From: Aminobacter sp. HY435
GTDB lineage: Bacteria > Pseudomonadota > Alphaproteobacteria > Rhizobiales > Rhizobiaceae
Reading direction: 5' to 3'
DNA length: 64,000 nucleotides
Assembly: GCF_027568395.1 (NCBI RefSeq)
Contig: NZ_JANKZL010000014.1
Coordinates: 100,817-164,816, forward strand
In this document: positions 9,384-18,688 of the stretch, piece by piece
Layout of the letters: the number at the start of each line of letters is the position of its first letter
How positions within the stretch are numbered: the first letter of the stretch is position 1
Made by a program: the position numbers and the translations under genes
Notes under the pieces: model-generated
Told to the model about the DNA's origin: nothing
Databases searched by the model: none
What the model saw: only the letters and a program-made list of their open reading frames with translations

Positions 9384-10406
9384 TCAGGCTGTCCAGCGCC
9401 GGTCTCCGGTCTCTATGCCGAACAGCAGGGGATTGCGCGCGTAGGCGGCGAGCCCCGCCAGAGCCCCGAGCGGATGAGTGATGACATAGACGGGCATCGA
9501 GGCCATCAGCTCCTGATGCGGCGCCTTGTCCTCGAAGGCTTCGCGGAAACTGCCCTTTGTCAATGCCGGCACGATCTTCTGGGCGATGCCTCCGGTGAGG
9601 AACACCCCGCCCTTGCTCTTGAACACCAGAGCGAGGTCGCCGGCGGTGCGGCCGAGGCAGGTGACGAACAACTCCAGCGCCTCGACGGCGATCGGGTCGC
9701 TGCCATCGAGCGCGGCGGCAGTGACCTGTGCAGGCTGATTGAGGACAGGCGCATTGCCATCGGCCTTGGCCACGGCGCGGTAGGTGTTGACCAGCCCGCG
9801 GCCGCACAGGATCTGCTCGCCTGAAATCCGGCCATCGAGCTTGTCGATATGCGGGAACACTTCGAAATCGCGCGGAGAACGCGGCCCGATGTCCATGTGA
9901 CCGCCTTCGCCTGGAACCGGGATCCAGCGGCCGAGCGCATGGATGAGGCCCGCAACGCCAAGCCCGGTGCCGGGCCCGAGCACGACGCGGGCAGCGCCCG
10001 CTTCAGGCTCGCCGCCGCCGATCTTTTCCATGTGTTCGTCGCCGAGTGCGACAACGGCCAGCGCCTGCGCCTCGAAGTCGTTGAGCACCAGGATGTCGGA
10101 AAGGCCGATGGTCGAAAACATCTGCCGTGGCCTGACCACCCACGGGCAGTTGGTCAGCGCGATCTCCTCGCCCTCGACCGGGCCGGCAACAGCGAGCACC
10201 GCCGATCGCGGCCGCACCGAAGATCCCTCGAGCACGGCGAGGATAGCGTCGTCGATGGTGGCGTAACTCGCGGTCTGGACGATGCGCGGTTCGCCAGCTT
10301 CCTTGTCGGCGCTCTCGACAATGGCGAAGCGGGCATTGGTGCCGCCTATGTCGCCGATCAGGATCGGGAAGGGAAGCGCCTGCGCCTGTTCTGCAGAATG
10401 TGACAT
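9384..10406 (-). CDS. glk: glucokinase
   Basis: A 340-residue enzyme of the bacterial glucokinase family that phosphorylates glucose with ATP. It starts [17 protein letters not shown] (ATP-binding phosphate loop), then has [17 protein letters not shown] (catalytic Asp), [25 protein letters not shown] (the EGGH substrate motif) and LCGRGLVN, with LTGGIAQKI towards the end. The ATG at 10406 has purine-rich sequence in front. The mgsA stop is 24 bp upstream, so mgsA and glk are likely one transcript linking glucose entry to methylglyoxal bypass. Confidence 0.95.
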   Translation of the reverse strand: MSHSAEQAQALPFPILIGDIGGTNARFAIVESADKEAGEPRIVQTASYATIDDAILAVLEGSSVRPRSAVLAVAGPVEGEEIALTNCPWVVRPRQMFSTIGLSDILVLNDFEAQALAVVALGDEHMEKIGGGEPEAGAARVVLGPGTGLGVAGLIHALGRWIPVPGEGGHMDIGPRSPRDFEVFPHIDKLDGRISGEQILCGRGLVNTYRAVAKADGNAPVLNQPAQVTAAALDGSDPIAVEALELFVTCLGRTAGDLALVFKSKGGVFLTGGIAQKIVPALTKGSFREAFEDKAPHQELMASMPVYVITHPLGALAGLAAYARNPLLFGIETGDRRWTA

Positions 10407-10430
10407 TCCCGAATTCGTCCCCGGAGGCCT

Positions 10431-10814
10431 TCAGCCGTTTTCTTGGTTTTCCAGCATGATCTCGGCTGTCGCCCGATTCAACGCCATGGGAATGTCGTAA
10501 ACGATGGCAAGCCGCATCAGCGCCTTCACATCGACGTCATGCGGCATCGGCGTCAGCGGATCAACGAAGAAGATCAGCAGGTCGATCTTGCCTTCGCTGA
10601 TCAGCGCGCCGATCTGCTGGTCGCCGCCGAGAGGCCCGCTCTTGAGCGGCGTCAGGTTCAGCCCGGGGCATGCCGCCATGATGCGCTGGCCGGTCGTGCC
10701 GGTGGCGACGATGTGGCACGTCTTGAGGAACTCGGCGTGGTCGCCGACGAAGGCGACGAGGTCAGCCTTCTTCTCGTCGTGGGCAATCAGGGCGAGGCGC
10801 AAGGCGGGTGTCAC
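10431..10814 (-). CDS. mgsA: methylglyoxal synthase
   Basis: A 127-residue protein that converts dihydroxyacetone phosphate to methylglyoxal and phosphate, an overflow bypass when phosphate is short. Diagnostic segments are [43 protein letters not shown] (phosphate and active-site loop) and [18 protein letters not shown] with the catalytic Asp. The start is GTG at 10814. It is the first gene of a likely mgsA-glk transcript. Confidence 0.95.
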   Translation of the reverse strand: MTPALRLALIAHDEKKADLVAFVGDHAEFLKTCHIVATGTTGQRIMAACPGLNLTPLKSGPLGGDQQIGALISEGKIDLLIFFVDPLTPMPHDVDVKALMRLAIVYDIPMALNRATAEIMLENQENG

Positions 10815-10910
10815 TATCGGCGCATCCAGGGCAGGCTAAATCGGTTGAATTCAATAGACCGATTTGTGCAGCTTTGGAAGCGCCAGGTCAAACGCCTCAT
10901 CGGCTCGGCC

Positions 10911-12005
10911 CTATTTGTTCGTCGGGCGCGGCCGCGGCAGCGGAATGTCGACCGATGGCCTGGGAACAAAGGCGTTTGCCGTCGCAGGAACGCCCGGGTC
11001 GGTGATGACTGGCGTTTCGGCGACCGCTGGCGCTGCCGGCGCAGGCGTTGCCGCATAGTCGCTGCCGCCGGGGCCGTGGTAGGTCACGGCGGCCTCGTTG
11101 ACCGGTGAGGGTGCGTCGAGGACGGCGCGGCATTCCTTGGGCAGGCTGGCCATCGTCATGATGTCGCGCGCCTTGGGTTTGGCCGGGCCGGTCGCCGGTC
11201 GCCATGGTTCTTCGGTGAACCACCACGCCAGCGACTTGTCGCAGCCGTCGCCACGTGGCGTCGCGTCCTGCTCCTTGCACCCCTTCGAGCCCGGCTGGCA
11301 GCCGATGCGGACGTGGAAATGATAATCGTGGCCCCAGAACGGGCGAACCTTGCGCAGCCAGGAGCGGTCGCCGGTGACCGTCTCGCAGAGTTTCTTCTTG
11401 ATGCCGGGATTGACCAGGATGCGCTCGACTTCCGGATAGCTGGCCGCGCGTTCGAGCAGGCGCGCATGTGCCGGCGTCCAGCGCTTTTCGATGACGAGAT
11501 GGGTCTTCTCGTTGACCATCGACACCGCGCTCATGTTCTCGCGCTCGGTCGGCGACAGCCTGCGGTCGGGCATCGGCGTGAACCATATGTCGGCGTCGAG
11601 GCCGATCTGGTGCGAGGCGTGGCCGGTCAGCATCGGCCCGCCGCGCGGCTGCGAGATGTCGCCAAGCAACAGGCCCGGCCAGCCATCGGCGGTGGCGTCG
11701 CGCGACAGCTTTTCGATCAGCGCGATCATCGTCGGATGGCCCCAGCGGCGGTTGCGCGACAGCCGCATCGCCTGCCAGGTCGGGCCGTCGGTGGCGATCG
11801 CCACGCCGCCGGAGAAGCAGCCCTTGGAATAGAAGCCATAGGAGCGGGCAGTGATCGCCGCCGGCAATTTCTTCGCGCCGAACAGGTCCTTCGCCAGTTC
11901 CGAGGCGCTGGCCACCTGCATGTCGAGCCCAATCAGGCCGAACGTGGCCGCCGCCATGGCAAGCCGTGCCGCCTTGCCCAGAAATCCGCTGAAAAATGTC
12001 GTCAT
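10911..12005 (-). CDS. mepA: penicillin-insensitive murein endopeptidase
   Basis: A 364-residue periplasmic LAS-family zinc peptidase that cuts D-Ala-mDAP cross-links in peptidoglycan. A signal peptide covers about residues 1-36. The catalytic motifs are GHASHQIGLDADIW (H-x6-D type zinc site) near residue 130 and WGHDYHFHVRIGC with the HxH zinc ligands. SYGFYSKGCFSGG and RRWGHP are family motifs. The C-terminal 60 residues are a Pro/Ala-rich tail ending PLPRPRPTNK, which is extra compared with E. coli MepA. The ATG at 12005 is preferred to an upstream TTG that sits too close to the GGAGAGG ribosome site. Confidence 0.93.
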   Translation of the reverse strand: MTTFFSGFLGKAARLAMAAATFGLIGLDMQVASASELAKDLFGAKKLPAAITARSYGFYSKGCFSGGVAIATDGPTWQAMRLSRNRRWGHPTMIALIEKLSRDATADGWPGLLLGDISQPRGGPMLTGHASHQIGLDADIWFTPMPDRRLSPTERENMSAVSMVNEKTHLVIEKRWTPAHARLLERAASYPEVERILVNPGIKKKLCETVTGDRSWLRKVRPFWGHDYHFHVRIGCQPGSKGCKEQDATPRGDGCDKSLAWWFTEEPWRPATGPAKPKARDIMTMASLPKECRAVLDAPSPVNEAAVTYHGPGGSDYAATPAPAAPAVAETPVITDPGVPATANAFVPRPSVDIPLPRPRPTNK

Positions 12006-12101
12006 GGGGTCCAATCCTCTCCGAAGACCTTGCGTCGCCGTGGTTACCGAAAGGTAAAATCGGCGCGGTCCACCCCTATCAATTGTCCGCTCCGATGCGG
12101 C

Positions 12102-13016
12102 CTATCCCTGCCGCATCGGGCTGCGTTTGTCGCTTTCGCCTTCGCCGCGCCAGCTGCCCTCGGCCCACATCCGGTCGAATGCGGCGCGATAGTTCGGATA
12201 GCGGAAATCATAGCCCGTGGCCCTGATCTCGGTGTTGGCGACTCGCTTGTTCTCGCCATAGAAGGACCGCGCCATGGGCGAAAGTTGGGCGGTCTCGAAC
12301 GGAATTTCCGGCGGCGCGTCGACGCCCATCAGTTGTGCGGCATAGGCGACCACGTCCTGCGGTGGCGCCGGTTCGTCGTCCGTGACGTTGAAGATGCCGC
12401 CGCGGTCGGCGTCGATCAGATGCCAGAGTGCGCCCGATATGTCTTCGACATGGATGCGGTTGAACACCTGGTTCTGCTTCACCAGTCGCTTGGCGGTGCC
12501 GTTTTCGAGATTGACGAAGGCATTGCGGCCGGGTCCGTAGATGCCTGACAGGCGCAGGATCGCTACCGGGCGGCCAGCCTCTTCGCCGAGTTCATGCCAC
12601 TGCTGCTCCGCTTCGAGCCGTGCCCGCGAGCGGCCCGATTTCGGGTGGCAGTCGGCCGTCTCGTCGATCCACTTGCCGCCATGGTCGCCATAGACGCCAA
12701 CGGTCGACAGATAGCCGATCCAGCGCAGGCGCGGCATGTGATGGACGATGGCGTCCCGGGCGGCGTCGAGCACCGGATCGCCGGCATCGCCGGGAGCGGC
12801 GGAGACGACGAGCTGGGTGGTTTCGGCAAGCCTTGCCCGGATCTCTGGCGTCATGTGGCCGTCGAACAGCAGCGGCTCGATGGCGGCGGCCTGCAGCGCG
12901 GCGAACTTGTCGCGCGACCGTGTCGTGCCGGCGACGTGCACGCCGTTCGGCGCGGCCTTGCCGAACGCCTTGCCGGAATAGCCGGCGCCGAAGATGAAGA
13001 TGTTCTGCCCGGTCAT
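12102..13016 (-). CDS. NAD-dependent epimerase/dehydratase family SDR (YeeZ-like)
   Basis: A 304-residue atypical short-chain dehydrogenase. The N-terminus [15 protein letters not shown] is the dinucleotide site with the GxGxxG pattern. [19 protein letters not shown] holds the Ser-Tyr region and [14 protein letters not shown] the usual downstream motif. Relatives such as YeeZ lack an assigned substrate. The gene overlaps the end of queG by 4 bp (ATGA), so it is translated from the gst-queG-SDR transcript. There is no membrane segment. Confidence 0.85.
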   Translation of the reverse strand: MTGQNIFIFGAGYSGKAFGKAAPNGVHVAGTTRSRDKFAALQAAAIEPLLFDGHMTPEIRARLAETTQLVVSAAPGDAGDPVLDAARDAIVHHMPRLRWIGYLSTVGVYGDHGGKWIDETADCHPKSGRSRARLEAEQQWHELGEEAGRPVAILRLSGIYGPGRNAFVNLENGTAKRLVKQNQVFNRIHVEDISGALWHLIDADRGGIFNVTDDEPAPPQDVVAYAAQLMGVDAPPEIPFETAQLSPMARSFYGENKRVANTEIRATGYDFRYPNYRAAFDRMWAEGSWRGEGESDKRSPMRQG

Positions 13017-14176
13017 GCCTGCGTCCGTTGCGGTTCAGCTAGGGTCAGCGCCGCATTCCATTCCGCGACGACGTATTCTTCGGTTTCCGCTTTCAGGGCG
13101 TCTTGTGCAAGAGCCTTCAGCGTTGCCGCGCCGGTCAGCCGCGACAATGCCCAGACAGCAGCGCCGCGAACCAGCGGCGAGGCATCGGCAACCAACGCCC
13201 TGCACGGGGCGATCAATCCGCTTTCGCCGGAGTTTCCGGCAGCGATGAGCACGTTGCGGATGAAGCGGTCGCGACCGATGCGCTTGACCGGGGAACCGGA
13301 AAAGAAGCTGCGGAACGAAGCGTCGTCGAGCAGGATCAGTTCGGCGAGGCGTGGCTCGCGCAGGTCGTCGCGGGCGGCCAGCTTCGCCTCCGAGGCGGCC
13401 TGGGCGAACTTGTTCCACGGGCAGGCGGCCAGGCAGTCGTCGCATCCGTAGATGCGGTTGCCGATCTTCTCGCGGAATTCGACCGGGACCGGACCCTTGT
13501 TCTCGATGGTCAGGTAGGAGATGCAGCGCCGCGCGTCGATCCGGTAGGGCGCCGGGAATGCCCCGGTCGGGCAGGCGTCGAGACAGGCCCGGCAGGAACC
13601 GCAACGGTCGATTTCTGCTTCGTCCGGTTCGAGCTCGGCGGTGGTGAAGATGGTGCCGAGGAACAGCCACGAGCCGAATTCGCGGCTGACGAGGTTGGTG
13701 TGCTTGCCCTGCCAGCCGAGCCCTGCGGATTCGGCCAGCGGCTTTTCCATGATTGGTGCGGTGTCGACGAACACCTTCACGTCGCCGCCGGCGCGCGCAA
13801 CGATCTTGCCGGCGATCTCCTTGAGCCGGCCTTTCATCACGTCGTGATAGTCGCGGTTGCGGGCGTAGACCGAGATTGCGGCGCGATCGGTTTGAGCCTG
13901 CAATGCGCGCGGGTCGGTGTCTGGTCCGTAGTTCATGGCGAACACGATGATCGAGCGCACGTCTGGCCACAGCGCCGATGGCGCCGAGCGTCGTTCGAGC
14001 GTTTCGGCCATCCAGTCCATCGAGCCGTGAAGCCCTTCTTCGACGAACTGCGCAAGGCGGGCCGGGGCGAGCGGGATCGCGTCGGGGCGCGTCACGGCGA
14101 CGGCGGCGAAGCCGGCGCGTTTGGCCTCGTGTTCGATCAGCCGGCGTAGCGCCGTCTCAGAAGTCGAGGTCCGCAT
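13013..14176 (-). CDS. queG: epoxyqueuosine reductase
   Basis: A 387-residue cobalamin and iron-sulfur enzyme doing the last step of queuosine synthesis in tRNA: removal of the epoxide oxygen. The two 4Fe-4S motifs are [16 protein letters not shown] and [13 protein letters not shown]. The catalytic region [20 protein letters not shown] precedes them, and a HEAT-like end follows ([23 protein letters not shown]). Length and domain order are normal. It overlaps the end of gst by 20 bp and the start of the SDR by 4 bp, so the three genes are translationally coupled. Confidence 0.96.
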   Translation of the reverse strand: MRTSTSETALRRLIEHEAKRAGFAAVAVTRPDAIPLAPARLAQFVEEGLHGSMDWMAETLERRSAPSALWPDVRSIIVFAMNYGPDTDPRALQAQTDRAAISVYARNRDYHDVMKGRLKEIAGKIVARAGGDVKVFVDTAPIMEKPLAESAGLGWQGKHTNLVSREFGSWLFLGTIFTTAELEPDEAEIDRCGSCRACLDACPTGAFPAPYRIDARRCISYLTIENKGPVPVEFREKIGNRIYGCDDCLAACPWNKFAQAASEAKLAARDDLREPRLAELILLDDASFRSFFSGSPVKRIGRDRFIRNVLIAAGNSGESGLIAPCRALVADASPLVRGAAVWALSRLTGAATLKALAQDALKAETEEYVVAEWNAALTLAEPQRTQA

Positions 14177-14849
14177 AATGCGATGCCGGGGTTAGCCCGC
14201 GTACCCGGTCGGCGAGCAGGGGCCTGAATGAAGGGCGCGACTTGACGCGGGTGTACCATTCGCGCGCCGAGGAATATTCGCGCCAGTCGATCTCGCCGAG
14301 GTAATCCAGCACCGAAAGTGCGCCGGCGGCGGCCAGGTCGGCATAGGTGATGCGCGGGCCTGCCAGCCAGTGGCGCGTGCCGGCCAGCCAGTTGGTGTAT
14401 TTCATGTGCTGGCGAATATTGGCGCGGGCGGCGCGAATGGCGCCCGAATCGGGCGAACCGCCGCCGGCGGCCTCGGGCATGTGCGGCTTCAGCACGCGCT
14501 CGCGCACCAGGTGCCGCGTCACTTCGCTCTCGGTCTTGGTCAGGTACCAATCGGTCAGGCGTCGGATTTCGGCCCGTTCCATCGGGTCCTCGGCGAACAG
14601 GCGGCGCTCGCGTTTCAGCACGCCGCGTGTTTCGTCGATGTACTCGGAAATGATCATGGCGCCGACGATCGGCACATCACCCTCGGCCAGCAGGACCGGT
14701 AGCGTTCCCGCCGGATTGAGCGCCAGGAACTCCTTGCGCCGCGTCCACGGCTTTTCTTCGATCAGGGCCAACTCCTCGCCATACTCGCCGAACGCCAGAC
14801 GGACGAAACGGCATGTCGCGAACATGGGGTGGTGGAAAAGCGTCAGCAT
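14157..14849 (-). CDS. glutathione S-transferase family protein
   Basis: A 230-residue protein with an N-terminal thioredoxin fold ([34 protein letters not shown] with the cis-Pro, then IISEYIDE) and a helical C-terminal domain ([20 protein letters not shown], with the N-capping pattern). It should bind glutathione; the substrate is unknown. The C-terminal half is close in style to rhizobial GSTs next to uppP. The start at 14849 fits the fold; 42 upstream codons are not protein-like. It is the first gene of the gst-queG-SDR operon, divergent from uppP across 159 bp. Confidence 0.9.
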   Translation of the reverse strand: MLTLFHHPMFATCRFVRLAFGEYGEELALIEEKPWTRRKEFLALNPAGTLPVLLAEGDVPIVGAMIISEYIDETRGVLKRERRLFAEDPMERAEIRRLTDWYLTKTESEVTRHLVRERVLKPHMPEAAGGGSPDSGAIRAARANIRQHMKYTNWLAGTRHWLAGPRITYADLAAAGALSVLDYLGEIDWREYSSAREWYTRVKSRPSFRPLLADRVRGLTPASHYADLDF

Positions 14850-15008
14850 GGTCCTGCGAAATTCGTGATCGTTGGTGCTCTGGCGAATCGCCTGCCGCGC
14901 CGCTAGAGCTTCTGGGCCCGGTACGCCGGGCTCTCGGGCGACCCGACCTATAGGGTGACTTCCGCCCCGTGACAAGCAATCGCGAATGAACGTTATCGCG
15001 GGGACCTG

Positions 15009-15815
15009 ATGGATAGCCAGTCAATATTCGATGCGCTGCTGCTTGGCTTGCTCGAGGGGCTGACCGAATTCATTCCGGTGTCGTCGACCGGCCATATCCT
15101 GCTCGCCGGCCATTTCCTCGGCTTCAATTCGACCGGCAAGACCTTCGAGATCCTGATCCAGCTCGGCGCCATCCTGGCGATCCTGTCGGTCTATTGGGCC
15201 CGGCTCTGGAAAATGCTGATCGACCTGCCGCGTGACCCGACCACCCAGCGCTTCGTCGCTGGCATTCTCATCGCCTTCCTGCCGGCGGCGCTGATCGGCG
15301 CGCTGGCGCACGACTTCATCAAGACTGTGCTGTTCGAATCGCCAAGGCTGATCTGCATCATGCTGATCCTGGGCGGCATCGTGCTGCTGTTCCTCGACAG
15401 GCTCGACCTCAAGCCGCGCTATGGCGACGTTACCAAGTTCCCACTGTCGGTCTATCTGAAGATCGGCCTGTTCCAGTGCCTGGCGATGATCCCGGGCACC
15501 TCGCGCTCCGGCGCCACCATCGTCGGCTCGTTGCTGATGGGCGTGGAAAAGCGCGCCGCGGCGGAGTTCTCGTTCTTCCTCGCCATGCCGACAATGGCCG
15601 GCGCGTTCGCCTACGACCTCTACAAGAACCGCGGCATCCTGTCGGCAGCCGACCTGCCGGTGATTTCCGTCGGCTTCATCGCTGCCTTCGTCACTGCACT
15701 GTTCGTCGTCCGCCACCTGCTCGATTACGTCTCGCGCAACGGCTATGCGCTGTTCGGCTGGTGGCGGTTGCTGGTCGGTGGCGTTGGCCTGATCGCACTG
15801 ATGGTCTGGGGCTGA
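15009..15815 (+). CDS. uppP: undecaprenyl-diphosphatase
   Basis: A 268-residue inner-membrane enzyme that recycles the undecaprenyl lipid carrier by removing a phosphate, also conferring bacitracin resistance. The two active-site blocks are [17 protein letters not shown] near residue 15 and [13 protein letters not shown] near residue 160. About eight hydrophobic helices fill the rest. The ATG at 15009 follows GGGGACCTG. Its 3' end faces the convergent NDUFA9-like gene with a short hairpin between them. Confidence 0.96.
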   Translation: MDSQSIFDALLLGLLEGLTEFIPVSSTGHILLAGHFLGFNSTGKTFEILIQLGAILAILSVYWARLWKMLIDLPRDPTTQRFVAGILIAFLPAALIGALAHDFIKTVLFESPRLICIMLILGGIVLLFLDRLDLKPRYGDVTKFPLSVYLKIGLFQCLAMIPGTSRSGATIVGSLLMGVEKRAAAEFSFFLAMPTMAGAFAYDLYKNRGILSAADLPVISVGFIAAFVTALFVVRHLLDYVSRNGYALFGWWRLLVGGVGLIALMVWG

Positions 15816-15822
15816 GCAGGTT

Positions 15823-15847
15823 CCCCTCCCCTTGGGCAGGGGTGGGG
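15823..15847. terminator. hairpin between convergent genes
   Basis: CCCCTCCCC and GGGGTGGGG can pair around a TTGGGCA loop with one central mismatch. It sits 8 bp after uppP and 4 bp after the end of the convergent gene, so it could terminate either transcript; no T run follows. It also resembles one arm of the palindromic repeat family seen at 21318-21419. Confidence 0.4.
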
Positions 15848-15850
15848 TGC

Positions 15851-16822
15851 TCAGGCTTCCGACTTGGAGAACTGGCCGGCGGCGCGGTAGCGCCACAGAT
15901 AGCTCGGCAGGATCGTTGCCGTCGACTTCGGTGCGATGCCCAAAGCGGCAATGGTGCGGCCTTCGTCCTGCGCCTGCTTCGACACGACATTGTCGGAACG
16001 CAAGAGCGTCACCTGATCCTTGGTCAACTGCGGGTTGGGCAGCAGGCCAAGCACCGATGCCTGAAGTTCGGCGGCCCACCACGGCACCGGCATCAGGATT
16101 CGCTTGCGCTCGATGACCTCGAGCATTTCTTCAAGGCACTGCTTGAAGGTCAGCACCTGAGGCCCGCCGATCTCGTAGATCTTGCCGAAAGCAACCTTGC
16201 CGTCGACGGCCCGCGCGATCGCTTCGGCGACGTCGCCGACATAGATCGGCTGGAAGCGGGTTTCGCCGCCGCCGATCAGTGGCAACGCCGGTGAGAAACG
16301 GGCCATGTTGGCGAAGCGATTGAAGAACGCGTCTTCGGGGCCGAACACGATCGACGGGCGGAAAATCACCGCGTCGGGCTTGGTCGCGAGCACGGCCTGC
16401 TCGCCGCGCGCCTTGGTCAGCGCATAGATGGACGGCGAGGATTCGCTGGCGCCGAGCGCCGAGACATGGGTCAGCGTCGCGCCGGCGGCGCGTGCCGCTT
16501 CGGCCACGGCGCGGGCACCGAATTCGTGCACGGTCGAGAAGCGCTGGCGTCCGCCCTCATGCAGGATGCCGACGAGGTTGATGACGTGCGAAGCGCCCTG
16601 AACGGCGCGGTCGATGGACCAGCGTACGCGCAGGTTTGCCTGGACCGGCTGGACCTGTCCGACATTGCCGAGCGGCTGGACGAAATTGGCGAGATCGGGA
16701 CGGCGGCAGGCGACACGCACCAGATAGCCGCGCTTGGCCAGGGCCCGCACGACACTGCGGCCAAGGAAGCCGGAGCCGCCAAACACGGTGACGAGTGGCG
16801 GGGTCTGGAGGATTTCGGTCAT
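15851..16822 (-). CDS. complex I NDUFA9-like NAD(P)H-binding SDR
   Basis: A 323-residue atypical SDR of the NDUFA9 subfamily. The nucleotide site is VFGGSGFLGRSVVRALAKRGY. HVINLVGILHEGG, THVSALGASESSPS and AVIFRPSIVFGPEDAFFNRF are family signatures. In mitochondria NDUFA9 is an accessory subunit of complex I; in alphaproteobacteria these proteins are free-standing and may act on quinone synthesis or redox sensing. The Tyr-x3-Lys catalytic pair is present only in relaxed form (IYALTKARGEQ). No signal or helix is seen. Confidence 0.9.
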   Translation of the reverse strand: MTEILQTPPLVTVFGGSGFLGRSVVRALAKRGYLVRVACRRPDLANFVQPLGNVGQVQPVQANLRVRWSIDRAVQGASHVINLVGILHEGGRQRFSTVHEFGARAVAEAARAAGATLTHVSALGASESSPSIYALTKARGEQAVLATKPDAVIFRPSIVFGPEDAFFNRFANMARFSPALPLIGGGETRFQPIYVGDVAEAIARAVDGKVAFGKIYEIGGPQVLTFKQCLEEMLEVIERKRILMPVPWWAAELQASVLGLLPNPQLTKDQVTLLRSDNVVSKQAQDEGRTIAALGIAPKSTATILPSYLWRYRAAGQFSKSEA

Positions 16823-16971
16823 CGCTGGCTCCGGTGGCGCCTGAAGGGCTGATTGTCAGCGTTTCTTAGCCCGTTTCGAGAAAAAGGCAATCTTTGAGCG
16901 ACCGGCAAGAGCGGCCCGCGCCGATGTGGCGCGGGCGGTGGCTGGCCTTGGGAGGCAATCGGCAGAAGGGG

Positions 16972-17418
16972 TCAGAATTCGCGGCTGAAGCGCGCGTCGA
17001 GCGAGTGGCGATTGCCGCCGCGAACGGCAAAGAACAGGAAGATCGCGGCCCACAGGATCGACTTCTCGGCGCCCGAATAGCCCTGCCCCATGGTGATCCA
17101 ATGGAACCAGACTGTGACCAGCAGGACGATCATGGCGGCGAAGGATGCGGGCCGGGTCAACAGGCCGACGGCGATCAGGATGCCGCCGAAGAACTCGGTG
17201 CAGGACAACAGCAGGGACCAGAATGCGCCCGGATAGAAGCCGAGCGACTCGACCATCCCGCTGGCGCCGAACGGATCGCCGATCTTGCCGAGGCCGTGCG
17301 TGACGAGCGCGACGCCGGCAACCACGCGCAGGATCGTTTCGGCGGAATCGTGCAGCGCGGCGTAGACGCTCCCAAGGGTGGGAATGAAAAGACGGCGGCC
17401 GCTTTTTTCGGTCGTCAT
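16972..17418 (-). CDS. DoxX family membrane protein
   Basis: A 148-residue protein with four hydrophobic helices. The DoxX pattern is clear: ILRVVAGVALVTHGLGKIGDP, then FWSLLLSCTEFFGGILIAVGLLTRPAS and WFHWITMGQGYSGAEKSILW. DoxX proteins are inner-membrane proteins linked to thiosulfate or quinone redox and to oxidative stress. The ATG at 17418 is taken as start; a TTG two codons earlier is possible. The gap from 16823 to 16971 upstream of the next gene shows nothing clear. Confidence 0.88.
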   Translation of the reverse strand: MTTEKSGRRLFIPTLGSVYAALHDSAETILRVVAGVALVTHGLGKIGDPFGASGMVESLGFYPGAFWSLLLSCTEFFGGILIAVGLLTRPASFAAMIVLLVTVWFHWITMGQGYSGAEKSILWAAIFLFFAVRGGNRHSLDARFSREF

Positions 17419-17660
17419 GGTCAAGGGTCAGGTCTCCGGTTTCAGGGGGGCGAAGCGATTGTGGACGTGCAATGCAGCAACGCCCGACTGCGCGGCTCAC
17501 GGTCAAGTCAACAAGGTTTGAACGAAAGATGATTGAAGTAGTCATGTTTTAGGCTTCGGAACCCCCGCCGCGCCGCCGGCGTTCATCCTCCAGCGCGGCC
17601 GACCGCCGTGCCTGAGATTCACCCCAAGAGACGAGCAACGACCCGAAAAGGAGATGCGCG

Positions 17661-17858
17661 ATGAATTGGAACCAGATCGAAGGCAATTGGGAGCAGTTCA
17701 AGGGCAAGGTCCAGACCCAGTGGGGCAAGCTGACCGACGATGATCTCGACGTCATCAAGGGCAAGCGCAAGGAACTCGCCGGCAAGCTCCAGGCCCGTTA
17801 TGGCAAGGCGCGGGAGGATGCCGAAAAGGAAATCGACACCTGGTTGTCCAGGCACTGA
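17661..17858 (+). CDS. CsbD family stress protein
   Basis: A 65-residue hydrophilic, helix-rich protein of the CsbD family: MNWNQIEGNWEQFKGKVQ, then WGKLTDDDLDVIKGKRKELAG. CsbD-like proteins are induced by general stress; molecular function is unknown. The length is normal. AAAAGGAGATGCGCG precedes the ATG. It is monocistronic, with its own terminator downstream. Confidence 0.95.
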   Translation: MNWNQIEGNWEQFKGKVQTQWGKLTDDDLDVIKGKRKELAGKLQARYGKAREDAEKEIDTWLSRH

Positions 17859-17901
17859 TTTTTGAACCTGTGCGGCGGCCTGACATCGGCCCCATGCGAG
17901 A

Positions 17902-17921
17902 AGCCCCGCTTTTGTGGGGTT
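17902..17921 (+). terminator. terminator of the CsbD gene
   Basis: An 8-bp stem, AGCCCCGC with GTGGGGTT around a TTTT loop (two G-T pairs), then CTTTC. It lies 43 bp after the CsbD stop codon. Confidence 0.6.
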
Positions 17922-17993
17922 CTTTCGTGTCCGGACCTGCACGGACTTGGCCGAAGTGCACCGTCGATTCACGTGAAACGGACGGCAATGCAG

Positions 17994-18018
17994 AAAACCC
18001 CGCGTGAAGCGGGGTTTT
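17994..18018. terminator. bidirectional terminator
   Basis: A perfect 10-bp stem AAAACCCCGC / GCGGGGTTTT around GTGAA. T runs are present on both strands. It lies between CsbD on the plus strand and the secreted repeat protein on the minus strand, which both read towards it. Confidence 0.85.
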
Positions 18019-18072
18019 CCGGATGACAACAAGGCGGACGACCGACGCTGAGGAGGCCGTCGCCTCACGGCG

Positions 18073-18462
18073 TCAGGAGGGTTCCCAGCACGTTTTGCCG
18101 CCCCAACCCTGCTGGCCCGACATGTTGCCACCTGCGGCCTTGCACTCCTGGATGAACTTGGCGTTGCAATCCGGGAACTTGCTCGAGCCGTTCTTGCAGT
18201 ACTTGTCCTCGGTGGCGCCGCCATTGTCCGCGGAAGCCTTGCCGCTCGGGCCCGACGGCTTGTCGTTGCCGGGCTTGTCGGAAAAATCGCCGGGGCCTGA
18301 CGGCTTGTCGTTGCCCGGCTTGTCGGAAAAGTCGCTCGGGCCGGAAGGACGGTCGCCGCCGCCCGAGCCGGCCGAAAAGCCGCCGGCGGCATTGGCGCTG
18401 CCGATGGCGCCGGCAAGGAGAAGCACTGCAGTCAGGATGGTGATCTTGGTTTTCATGGTCAT
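18073..18462 (-). CDS. small secreted protein with 15-residue tandem repeats
   Basis: A 129-residue protein with a signal peptide (to about residue 26, ending GSANAA). Residues about 36-72 hold a tandem repeat of 15 residues, PSGPSDFSDKPGNDK then PSGPGDFSDKPGNDK, with a third partial start. The repeat is disordered in character. The C-terminal 45 residues contain four Cys (KYCKNG, FPDCNAK, IQECKAAGG, KTCWEPS), fitting two disulfides in a small folded head. I do not recognise a function. An alternative ATG two codons in (18456) is possible. Confidence 0.7.
   Translation of the reverse strand: MTMKTKITILTAVLLLAGAIGSANAAGGFSAGSGGGDRPSGPSDFSDKPGNDKPSGPGDFSDKPGNDKPSGPSGKASADNGGATEDKYCKNGSSKFPDCNAKFIQECKAAGGNMSGQQGWGGKTCWEPS
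18254..18343 (-). repeat. 45-bp coding tandem repeat
   Basis: Two successive 45-bp units, in phase with the reading frame, encode the PSGP(S/G)DFSDKPGNDK repeats of the secreted protein. The segment starting GACGGCTTGTCGTTGCC at 18254 recurs at 18299. The units differ at only a few bases, so the array is young or homogenised. Confidence 0.8.
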
Positions 18463-18688
18463 TTTTCCCTAAGTCGTGGTTGCGTTTCGGGGGCGCGGGC
18501 CTCTGGCGCCGCGTCGGAACGTTGTTTCGCTTTGGGTTCCCCCGGGTTGATCGGGCAAGCTCACCTCGCCCTGGACATGGCTAGGTCGCAGCGGCGCGGC
18601 GAAAGGTTCATCGCGGCGCACGATTTTTTTCGCCGGACCGCAACGACGCCGCGCCAGCCGAACTCAAGTCATTGTCAGTGCAGGGTTT

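Noticed and set aside
17902..18018. small RNA gene between the two terminators
   Set aside because: The two hairpins are explained as terminators of the flanking genes and no promoter is visible between them.
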